DNA of 64,000 bases from Hypomesus transpacificus (taxonomy: Eukaryota; Chordata; Actinopteri; Osmeriformes; Osmeridae). Under the pieces are notes generated by a model. It ran no database searches. It had not been told where the DNA came from and was given only the letters and a program-made list of their open reading frames with translations. Of the stretch, positions 1 through 27,700 are shown one piece after another. The stretch lies in contig NW_025813837.1 in the NCBI RefSeq assembly GCF_021917145.1, forward strand, positions 2,824,091 through 2,888,090, in the 5' to 3' direction. Every line of letters starts with the position of its first letter. Positions within the stretch are counted from its first letter, which is position 1. The position numbers and the translations under genes are program-made.

Positions 1-452
1 TGGATCCTACGAGGATTTGGTAAGAGTGATTGACCTTTTTTTTTTTTTTTGGTTCCTCCTTCCATGTGAAAATTGAGGATCCCTTTTAATTCTCCTGGTA
101 TTTTAAACCTGTCGCAGTGCATGTCTCATCTTGCAGGCATAGATCCACACTTGTTCCTTAATGCTGTCATTAGCTTCCTATCCAGCCAGGCCCAGCTCTG
201 TGCTAGCTCTCCGCCCCGATCCTCACCGTTGCCAGGGCAGGCCTGGATCCTCTGTCTCCTACATATTGTTTCAATAATTCTCCTCTGGTGAATAGAGATG
301 GCAGCCAAGTCTGTTTTTTTACTTTCCCTATTGTCCTGTCCCCTTTTTGTTCTCTCTCTCTCTCCCCCACGCTATGTCTCTCTCTTTCTCTCTCTTTCTC
401 TCTCTTTCTCTCTCTCTTTCTCTCTCGTTTTCTCTCTCCTTTTCTCTCTTTT

Positions 453-530
<78 letters not shown>

Positions 531-1519
531 ACCACTATCTGACTTATCTTCAAAACTGGGAGAGCTCAGTTTTAAGACGGCTTTGCCTTCCATGTTTTTG
601 TTCCCCCATGATACTTGAACCCTCCCTGATTCTCAGATAACAGAACACAACTGACAATGATCGTCTCTTTTCATCAGCAAAACCGTTAAAACAGTTAGTT
701 TGGTAGAATCTCCTCGATCGTAGAAGATATCCCGCACAAACTTTGCTGTGCAATTGCCACACTCATGCATGCACACAAACATTCACACAAGCAGACACAC
801 AGACAGTATAGTCGTGTTTGTTCTCTGCCATGGGGGAAGAGGACAGGTGGGAGGGGCTGTGAGCCCTCCTCCTCCTCCCTGCTTTCTGCACATGGATTAC
901 AGTGCCCCCCCTCCCCCCCTCCACCCTCCCCATTCCTCCCAGCCCCCCAGTCCTGCACACAAGACTGCCTGTAAAATCTGCAAACGTGTTGGTGTTAAAA
1001 GCTTGTAAAACAGAGCGACTTGTCTTTTTGTAGAGGACGCTGAAACTGCCACAGAAATAGGGCATTAAGCATGAAATCCCATAAAGCAGATTCCTTATAA
1101 AGTGAGGCTGTATGGTTATTTTCCCCTGTCCTTGGCCTCATTAAAAACCTATTACTTGCTCAAGGTGCCCCATATACAGAACCAAGACGGTGTAAGATCA
1201 GCCCAAGGACTCATTACTCCAAGGAGATCAGGACACAAAGTGTGAATTTCACTCATCTTGATCTGTCTTGCCCATGTGTTATATATGAAATTATCTGAGC
1301 GAAAAATAATGTAAAAAGTCAAAGTGATAAATCTGTCAACTATGAATATCCCTTCCTCGTTGATTGGCCCCTGTGGTGCTCCGTGAAACAAACAACATTC
1401 CTTTAATTTAAACAGCACAGAAAACTGCTGTTTCACAACTCAACGTGTCTCAGTTTGAACGTCGGGAGAGAAGTTAGTGTGTGTGTGAGTCTCATGTTTT
1501 AATGACGTGTCTCTTTCAG
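1..1519. other. Non-coding sequence upstream of the first bmp1 exon in the window
   Basis: No exon could be supported here. The stretch is most likely the intron between the signal-peptide exon of bmp1, which lies outside the window, and the prodomain exon starting at 1520. It holds a CT-rich microsatellite (about 349-533) and a polypyrimidine/C-rich patch around 905-955. The open frames across the CT repeat are low-complexity artefacts. Confidence 0.6.
349..533. repeat. (CT)n / TCTC-rich microsatellite
   Basis: About 185 bp of almost pure CT dinucleotides with interspersed TTTC units. It encodes long Arg/Glu or Ser/Leu runs in several frames, which are spurious. Confidence 0.95.
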
Positions 1520-17690
<16,171 letters not shown>

Positions 17691-18870
17691 CCCGCGGGGG
17701 TCGCGCGGGGTCGCGCGGGGCAGAAGGGCAGACGGAGGGGCCCTCAGGGCTGGCGCCAGCCTAATGCTCGGAGACCTTCGGCCACCAAGATGACTCAGAA
17801 ACGACCGAACAGCCGCAAGACAAGCCGTGCCCAGGGACTCCAGCTCCCCCCTCAGACTGTGAGGAGTAAAGCCATTCTGCAGTAAACCTTGTTTTTACCT
17901 TTTTTTGTATGGTTAGGATCCGGGTGGGCGGGTGGGTGGGTATTTTGTTTAGGCGGATTCCGGGGGAGAGTTTATTGCCCCTCCCATGTTTTATTTTTAT
18001 TTTAGTTGTTTGATTGGGGGGTTTTTTTAAACATTTTTTTGTCTTCTTTTTTTTGTTTTGTTTTTTGTTTGAAATTAAAAAAATATAAGAAAGGCCTCCC
18101 ATTGAGAGCAACAGTGGATTCTCAGGACTTGTAGGGAGGCGGGTGTCAGCGGGACAGATCCCTGCTTTTGTCGGCCTGACAACCACACCTGAGGGGGGGG
18201 GGGGGAGGAGGGGGGGGGGGGGGGGGTCTGGAGGGGACTCTCTTTGACCTAACCTCCCTCACTCCTATGGGATGTAAGCCCCACTCCTCACCCTCTCATC
18301 CCTCACCCCCCCCCCCCATCCTTTCTGTTTAAGGATTCCTGTCCATAAGAGTATATGAAGGACACCCTTGACTTGAGATTTCGATACTGTAAGTCAGAGA
18401 GTTTGCATGTAATAATTACAATGGGTATAGGACACTGTACAGTTACACCAGCCATTTGTAATTGGCATTATCCTGACAGCCAGTGTAGAATTCTCATTAT
18501 TACCATTAACAAGGAAAAGTAAGGAAGCAGTTATCTTATTAAAGGACTAATAAATGAATTCTTCTCGTTGGTAATTTCTCGCCATTGACTGGCTGTTAAC
18601 TGTACCTCTGTGTAAAGTTGTGTATGGTGACCATTCTAAGGAAGCTTGTGCTTTCCTCAGCTCAAACCAGTTAGCACTTTACAGTGAATTGTTCCAAAAT
18701 CATGAGCTTATACATTTTTGTAAAATGCGATGCCATTTCACTTATTTTCTATTTTATCTCATTTTATTACATAATTGTTTAGTTTTTTTTGTTTTTTGTT
18801 GTTGCTCCATTTAGTGTCTCAGGCATACTTGAAAGATGTGTGTGCCCTGTAAGCTGGGGTAATAAAGACA
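17691..18870 (+). other. bmp1 3' untranslated region (probable)
   Basis: Sequence after the TGA stop at 17688-17690. Candidate polyadenylation signals AATAAA occur at about 18549 and 18861. A G-rich tract lies at 18190-18227. The extent of the UTR is inferred, not shown. Confidence 0.55.
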
Positions 18871-21701
18871 GTTGTGTGTCAGTCCATGGACAGTTTGGAT
18901 TTAAACTACGTAAATACCTTATTTCCACAGTGCAAACTCGCATCTCTCTCTGTCTCTCATTTGTCTTAATTTCTCTGTCTTTTTCATCTATCTCTCTCTG
19001 TTTCTGCATAATAACACTTTTCCTCCTGGTGCAATTGTTCATGGGTATTTATTGTCATAGCAACAGTTTGCACAATGCATATTTGGAGAGGTGCTGCAGA
19101 ATTTCAGTCAATATCAACAAGGTTGATATTGGGCAGGGAAATCAATGTTGAAATTGATGTTTTCTCATCAACTCTTTTATTTGAGGTATTCTATCTCACA
19201 AATGCCTCATATTATTGTTAATATTTTTTTTATATGCATGCATATTTTCATGTATGTATGTAAGAATTAACATTAATGAAACCTTGTATAGTGAGTCCTG
19301 TGTCTAATAATAATAATATGTACATGTATGTCAGAACCTTTTTAGACACTAAAGGTTGACTAAGCATTAATATACACATTCCATTACATTACATGTGTGC
19401 ATCAAGGTTGTATTGTATTGTATAGTAACAATATATCTATTGTTTCACTACAATGCAATTGCCATGCTCCACAGAGTAACAAGCAACCCAATTGTTAGGC
19501 TTTCCATCACGAACAGCTGTCCCCGAAAGGAAAAATATACAAAAAAATAACATTCATATTTATAGTGGCAAAGTGTAGTTTCAGACCGGCTCTTTGTTTT
19601 TCAGTGCAGTGGTGACCCGATCAAATATTCAACTGCTGGGAAGAACATATTGGTTCTCTCACTGTGCTGCTGCGTCACAATGCACCAGGAAAGACCTGGT
19701 GAGGGGACTGACAATCAGTTGTGTAGATTAGCACATGAAAATTGCTATGCCAACACTTGCTCTTCAGTGTGTTAGATGGTTTTCCACAAAGCGATAAGGC
19801 ATGACAACTGATGGATGACATGGGAAATGCATATGATGGTTATTATAGTTCTCATGCTGGATCGTGAGACAGTTTGGCAGCAGTCTAATAGACTCGCTCT
19901 CCTCACAGTCTTGATCCAGAGAAATAGAGACACGAATAAACAACAAAGACAGGGATGGCCCTTTACCATAGCTGCAGTAATGACAACGACCAAGGCCTTT
20001 CCCTGCCAGAATACCAGCTTTATTTCAAACAGCAATACACACAAGACTTGACTCCAGTCACAGGAATGGTGTGAATGAAAGAATTCTCGTGGGTGGGAGT
20101 GGGCGCGTGTGCGGCGATAGAGACACACGGGCTGAAGGTGAAGTGGTGCTTGGAGTCCGAGAGCTCTGCTGAGGCTTGAGAGGTTTACAGCAAGTCCTCC
20201 TGAGTGCTGTTTAAAGCATGCAGAGAATGTGTGGAGTGTCTTCACCTGAGAGAATCACAAGTGGTGCTTCCTATGATCTTCTATACCTGGCTGAGCTGCA
20301 AGGGCAAGTTCACACAGCTGACAAGAGGGTTGAATTTCAAATTTACAGGAGGCAGTAAACTGGTCATGTAGTTGATATTTCTGTTGTAAAAACACCTTTG
20401 TAAAAAGCACAATATACACAATGTTTTGGAGCGTGACTAAACACTTGTTTTTTTGAGGAGTTGTTGTTGGCAACAGGTAGCCTTCTAACACTTTTTCTTC
20501 ATGCATTTAGCAGCATGTGAATCTGACATGGGCCAGATTTATTCCAACACAAATAAACCAAAAGGTACTACATGTACCTTAAAAAACAACAACATTTCAG
20601 TTGTGTAAGGTAATCAGTCCCTCCTAGTGTTGGTTAACAACACACAACTCAGTGTCAGTGGAATGTTCATTTCTAATTTAATAACAGCCGTTACTTTCCA
20701 GCAAATTAAGTTCCATCAGTCAATCAAATAAAGCTGGAGGAAAGCGCAGAAGTTCAGACAAGAATTGGGAGCGCTGTTTCTAATTTTGGAATTTCTTTTC
20801 AAATGCTACCTGTTGCAGCTGTTTCATTTATACAGTCCTCCAACCTATCTTCACAATCATTTTGTCACGATGAGAAATAGAAAGTGTGAACATCCCAATG
20901 GTGACAATATTGCACAATTAAATTCTGTAGAAACTCATTGCGATATAGTGCAAAGTAGTGACCTCTCCTTACAAACAATACCGTGACACCCTGAATATTC
21001 ACTAAGTTATGATTTGATATCTAATATCTATCAACACCTGTCCCAATCAGACGGCAGAGAGGTCACAGGTCATGGAACACAGTGACTCCCGAGGGTGTCT
21101 CAAAAAAGCACAGAGAGGAACCATGTGACTAAACCAGTCATTTTCAAAGTCCAGTCAAGTTGTTATTCAGATCAAATCTAATACTGTCTGAAAAATACTT
21201 CTAGTCAGATCATCGGTATGCAGCTTTTTTTTTTATAAGGATACTCCTTCAAAGTAGCTATATTATTACAGCTCAGTTTTCCAATAAATAACAATAAATT
21301 GCAATAAATAACGCAACAACAATGGTTATATTTTTGTTGAACCTAATCACGATGAAAAGTGAGGCCTACTTGGTACCAAACGGTGTCTTGTGGTGCTAGT
21401 ACAACGATAACCACAGGAACAAACATCATTAACTGATCACGTGTGGAATCAAATTTGACCATGGAAATACTACAACGGCAACCGTGTGCTTTCAAGTAAA
21501 GTGCGACCAAACCAACCGACCATTAGTTCACCCAAGGGAGAGATCATAGACATGATCTCGATTGGCATCAGTGACACAAGATCCAGCTGACTTGTGACTA
21601 TAAAAACTCCTTCTAAAACTCTAGGCTGGGACTGTGGAGTCATGAGGACTCCTGCAGACATGACATCTTCACTATGTTTGACAGTTGAGCGACAGTTTGC
21701 T
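18871..21701. other. Convergent intergenic region and disp3 3' UTR
   Basis: Lies between the bmp1 3' end (plus) and the disp3 stop (minus). On the minus strand AATAAA occurs near 20014-20024 and 20540, so part of this is probably disp3 3' UTR. The sequence is AT-rich, and no coding exon is supported. Confidence 0.6.
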
Positions 21702-24700
21702 TCACATTGTGAAGGCGTGCCAGGTGCCTCGCCCCAGCAGCCCTCCTGCCCAGCAGAGAGCCGCTCCGAGGCCCGCGGTCGCCATGACAGCCAGGCCGGC
21801 CCTGAGCACGGCCCTGGGGGGCCTGCTGAAGGAGGGCGGAGCCATGGTGGCCAACATGGCCGCCGTCACAGTCAGGGTGAACAGGATGGACACCGCTGTG
21901 TTGATGGCCACGATCTGGCCGAATTTGGCGAAAGGCACAATGACACAGAAAAAAAGGGGGACTGTTGAGATCACCGTGGTGACGGCGCTTGACACTATGG
22001 CGACGCCTACGTGGTTGACTGCCTCGAGAGCCCGCCTCCGCCGCTTAGCTGGAAGCTCCTGGAAAACACAGAGACACAGGATGTTAAACGAACCCCCTCG
22101 CTGTTTACCGCCGCTGGGCTCCTATTAAAAAATGAAAGTAAGTAATCGTGTTGAAACCCAGAGAACAAGTAAACAGAACATACTCATTAGAAAAATATCC
22201 ATTCAAAAATGATGTGCCTCGAATATGGATGAATGGGTTCAGAGTGAGAGAACGTTCCACAAACAGATTTGTCTCCATGTTTTCCTGCTCCCTGTCATCA
22301 AACACGGCGCTGGTGTGAGTCCTACCAGACTGTGAGAGGGGGTCTCTGGCAGACTGTCCCCCGCCAGAAGGTAGCCCTCCACCAGGTGCAGACAGTAGTC
22401 CACCGAGGAGCCCACCAGGATGGAGAGCGAGATGGCCTCCACAGCCCCCATCTCCCAGCCCAGTACGTACATGATCGCCACCACCAGACAGATCACCCCT
22501 GGACACAAGCAGGAACAACCCAGTAAGCCCACCTCCAGCCCCCCCCCCCCCCCCCCCCACAGGAAAACCAGACAGGTCATGGAAGCCTGGAGAACGTAGT
22601 CACCTGCTTGTTATTCTAAGCTGTCTCTCTCTAAATCAACCCAATTCCTGTGCCTAATTCTCGAGGGCTCGTTATAGCGGTATGTAACTTGTGGTGCATA
22701 ATAAGAGTCTTACCCAGGATGGTGAACAGGATGGGAAGCAGCAGGAGGGGATGGGCAGTGAACACAGACACAGCTGCCACACAGATCACCAGGGACAACA
22801 GCAGACTGCAGAGGGCGCTCTCGACACCTGCTCCCCGCCAGGAAAGAGTCAAACCAGTGACGAAAATCTGCTATCAACTTCGGACAATTATATGACATTT
22901 TCTCAAGAGCAATTCCTGAGGGGGACACCAAAATTACAGCTGTAACTCATAGCACATTTAAAAAGCACCATCGGGTCCATAATCAGCAAAGCGCTTTCAT
23001 TGCGTATTATTAATATTATTGAAATTACATAGTTATGTTTACAGTGATTTATTGGAGGGACAAATCATATTTTCCCCCCGGGATTTACACCTATGAGCAA
23101 TGTTCCCTCTAAGCTGCGCGCGCGCGGCCGCGCAGTCCAGTCGAAGTGGCCGCGCAATAGATTTTTCAGACCGCGCACATTTTTCAGACTGCACAAACGA
23201 TTTTTTTTACAGGGGTTAAAAATCTGAGCATCAAAGGCGATGTAGGCTAGGTTATAAACATTTAAAATACTGACATGCATTGAAAACACTGAGACTTACA
23301 CATGGGAAGTCTATCGATCAAATTCTCACCGAAACGAATGAAGCCCGAGAGAAACATATTCAGAGAGCACGATCCGACCCTGAACAAATTAAAATATTGA
23401 TCGACAACGTGATGCTAGCACTTAACACCAACATGTCCATGTTATAAGTTCAGGATATACACGATCATATGGCAAAATACGTCGACCTACCTCAGAGTTG
23501 GAAAAGCAAAAATTATGCTATTGAATTTGTGGAATGTATCAACTCAGTTGTGCAGACTGAGGTGATAAGCAGTATAAGAAGTGCTCGTGTCCACACACTA
23601 ATTGTGGATGAAAGTACCGATATCTCAGTGCATAAGATGCTTGTGCTTTACATAAAGTTTCGGGAGCAAACTGATTTTAGTTACAAAACAGTTTTTGCTG
23701 GAATCATTCAGCTTTCAGGATGCACTGCAGAAAACATCCTTGATGCCATTACTCAGTTCTACGCAGATCATGCGCTAGACATGAACAAAATGGTAATGTT
23801 TACATCAGATGGTGCTTCTGTCATGTTAGGCAGACATAAAGGAGTGGCTGCTTTACTGAAGCGTCAGGTACCACACCTGACTGAGCAACACTGCGTGGCC
23901 CATAGGGAGGACTTGGGAATTGATGACGCATGGAAAGATCTCCCTACAATGAAAGAGGTAGAAACGCTACTCCGGACAGTATACTCCATGTTTTGCAGAT
24001 CATCTGTGAAGAAAGCCAAATTCACAGAGATGGCAGAGGTTTTGGAAGTGGATTCACTGTCTTTTAGGCCTTTGAATGAAGTGCGTTGGCTGTCACGCTA
24101 CCACGCTGTGCACGCTTTTTTGCGAAATTTCAGCGCATTGACCGAATACTGCTCCAAAGAAGCTGACTCATTGCTAACCCCTTTGTTTATTTCATCCAAA
24201 ACACACATGCTAACCCCTTTTGTCATTTACCCCAAAACACACATACTAACCCCTTTTGTCATTTACCCCAAAACACACATACTAACCCCTTTTGTCATTT
24301 ACCCCAAAACACACATACCAACCCCTTTGGTCATTTAATCCAAAACACACATACTAACCCCTTTAGCAATTTCATCCAAAATACACATACTAACCCCTTT
24401 GATCATTAACCCCAAAACACACATACTAACCCCTTTGGTCATTTACCCCAAAACACACATACTAACCCCTTTGGTTATTTCATCCAAAACACACATACTA
24501 ACCCCTTTGGTCATTTACCCCAAAACACACATACTAACCCCTTTGGTTATTTCATCCAAAACACACATACTAACCCCTTTGGTCATTTACCCCAAAACAC
24601 ACATACTAACCCCTTTGGTTATTTCATCCAAAACACACATACTAACCCCTTTGGTCATTTACCCCAAAACACACATACTAACCCCTTTTGTCATTTACCC

Positions 24701-27700
24701 CAAAACACACATACTAACCCCTTTTGTCATTTACCCCAAAACACACATACTAACCCCTTTGGTCATTTACCCCAAAACACACATACCAACCCCTTTGGTC
24801 ATTTCATCCAAAACACACATACTAACCCCTTTAGTAATTTCATCCAAAATAAACATACTAACCCCTTTGATCATTTACCCCAAAACACACATACTAACCC
24901 CTTTGGTCATTTACCCCAAAACACACATACTAACCCCTTTGGTTATTTCATCCAAAACACACATACTAACCCCTTTGGTCATTTACCCCAAAACACACAT
25001 ACTAACCCCTTTGGTTATTTCATCCAAAACACACATACTAACCCCTTTGGTCATTTCATCCACAACACACATACTAATCCCTTTGGTCATTTACCCCAAA
25101 ACACACATACTAACAATTTTGGTCATTTATCCCAAATGACACATACTAACCCCTTTGGTCATATACCCCAAAACACACATACTAACCCCTTTGGTCATTT
25201 CATCAAATACACTCATACTAACCCCTTTGGTCATTTCATCCAAAACACACATACTAACCCCTTTGGTCATTTACCCCAAAACACTCATGCTAACCCCTTT
25301 GGTTATTTCATCCAAAACACACATACCAACCCTTTTGGTCATTTCATCCAAAACACTCATACTTACCCCTTTGGTCATTTACCCCAAAACACACATACTA
25401 ACCCCTTTGGTCATTTCATCAAATACACTCACACTAACCCCTTTGGTCATTTCATCCAAAACACACATACTAACCCCTTTGGTCATTTACCCCAAAACAC
25501 TCATGCTAACCCCTTTGGTTATTTCATCCAAAACACACATACCAACCCTTTTGGTCATTTCATCCAAAACACTCATACTTACCCCTTTGGTCATTTCATC
25601 CAAAACACACATACTAACCCCTTTGGTCATTTACCCCAAAACACACATACTAACCCCTTTGGTCATTTACCCCTAAACACACATACTAACCCCTTTGGTT
25701 ATATCATCCAAAACACACATACTAACCCCTTTGGTCATTTCATCCACAACACACATACTAACCCCTTTGGTCATTTACCCCAAAACACACATACTAACAA
25801 TTTTGGTCATTTATCCCAAAACACACATACTAATCCCTTTGGTTATTTACCCCAAAACACACATACTAACCCCTTTGGTTATTTCATCCAAAACAAACAT
25901 ACTAACCCCTTTGGTCATTTACCCCAAAACACACATACTAACCCCTTTGGTCATTTACCCTAAAACACACATACTAACCCCTTTGGTTATTTCATCCAAA
26001 ACACACATACTAACCCCTTTGATCATTTACCCCAAAACACACATACTAACCCCTTTGGTCATTTCATCCACAACACACATACTAACCCCTTTGGTCATTT
26101 ACCCCAAAACACACATACTAACAATTTTGGTCATTTATCCCGAAACAAACATACTAACCCCTTTGGTCATATACCCCAAAACACACATACTAACCCCTTT
26201 GGTCATTTCATCAAAAACACTCATACTAACCCCTTTGGTCATTTCATCCAAAACACACATACTAACCCCTTTGGTCATTTACCCCAAAACAGACATGCTA
26301 ACCCCTTTGGTTATTTCAATCAAAACACACATGCTAACCCAGTTGGTAATTTCATTCAAAACACACGCTAACCCCTTTGATATTTTCAGCCAAAACACAC
26401 ATACTAACCCCTTTGGTCATTTACCCCAAAACACACAAACTAACCCCTTTGGTCATTTACCCCAAAACACACATGCTAACCCCTTTGGTTATTTCATCCA
26501 AAACACACATGCTAACCCCTTTGGTCATTTACCCCAAAATACACATAGTAACCCTTTGGTCATTTACCCCAAAACACACATACTAACCCTTTGGTAATTT
26601 ACCCCAAAACACACATACTAACCCCTTTGGTCATTTACCCCAAAACACACATACTAACCCCTTTGGTCATTTACCCCAAAACAAACATGCTAACCCCTTC
26701 GGTCATTTACCATTTACATTTTCTAAAATGACCATTCCATTTTGAGGACTTGGTTCCCCATAGACCCAATGTTAGAGCTAGATCTGCTAACTGTTTCTAT
26801 CCTGGTGATTGTTGCATTAGATCTAGGGATCTAGATCTAGGGATCTAGATCTAGGGAGTCAGATGGCTGAGCGGTGAGGGAGTCAGAACAGACCCAAAAC
26901 AGAACACTTTACCTTAAGGATGTATTTAAAAAATGTTCATGTTGAGTTGGAGCCCTGGTAGCTCAGTGGTTAAGCATGTGTAACATGTGAGCTGAGGCTG
27001 AAGTAAAGGGTGCAGTGTTCAAATCCCAGGTGTGTCTTCACTAATGTAAGGTGAATCTTTAAGAAATAGAACACTTAACCTTAAGGATGTATTTTCAAAA
27101 TGTTCATATTGTCACAGAGCTTCATGTTGAATTGGAGCCCTGGTAGCTCAGTGGTTAAGCATGTATAACATGTAAACTGAGGCTGGGCCAAAAGGTCTTG
27201 GGTTCTAATCCCATATGTGTCTTTATAGATCTACCCAAAGAAAGTAGAAGCTGATATTTTAAATGTTATGTCATCAACAAACGAGTGGATGATTGTGAGC
27301 CACAAAAACTCACGGCTAGGTTTAGTTCAGTAGTTAGAGATGACAGATCATGATGTGAAGTTGAATATGAAAAATATACTGCCAATGCTCAACTTGCCTA
27401 TGATCTCCATGAAGATCTGCTTCCAGTGTTCGCATGTCTGGAAACCTCGACGCAGAGCAGAGGATTGTGGGAGGGTGGCAAGCTGTTCCTGCAGGAAGTT
27501 CTCCCACTGAAGAAAGTCTGAATGTGTCTGGAAGGAGGATTTTCCCTTGTAGGTTGTCTTGGAAACAAACACAGCAGGAAGTTAGTACAGCACTGGCTCA
27601 TCCACGGGGAGAGTTTAAGGTTTCCAAATGATGATAGTGTGCTTTGAGCTACGGTTGTACGTACAGACTCGAAGGCCATGGACAGCCAGCGCACCCTGCC

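Noticed and set aside
203..640. Arg/Glu- and Ser/Leu-rich frames
   Set aside because: Both strands of a CT microsatellite; no start or splice evidence.
24180..26597. Long open frames of 170-300 codons with NPFGH or THILTPLVI repeats
   Set aside because: They result from a 36-bp tandem repeat lacking stops in all plus frames. There is no gene context, and it lies antisense in a disp3 intron.
26950..27040. Functional tRNA genes with TAGCTCAGTGG
   Set aside because: No acceptor-stem pairing and irregular arms; the tandem copies and tails fit SINEs.
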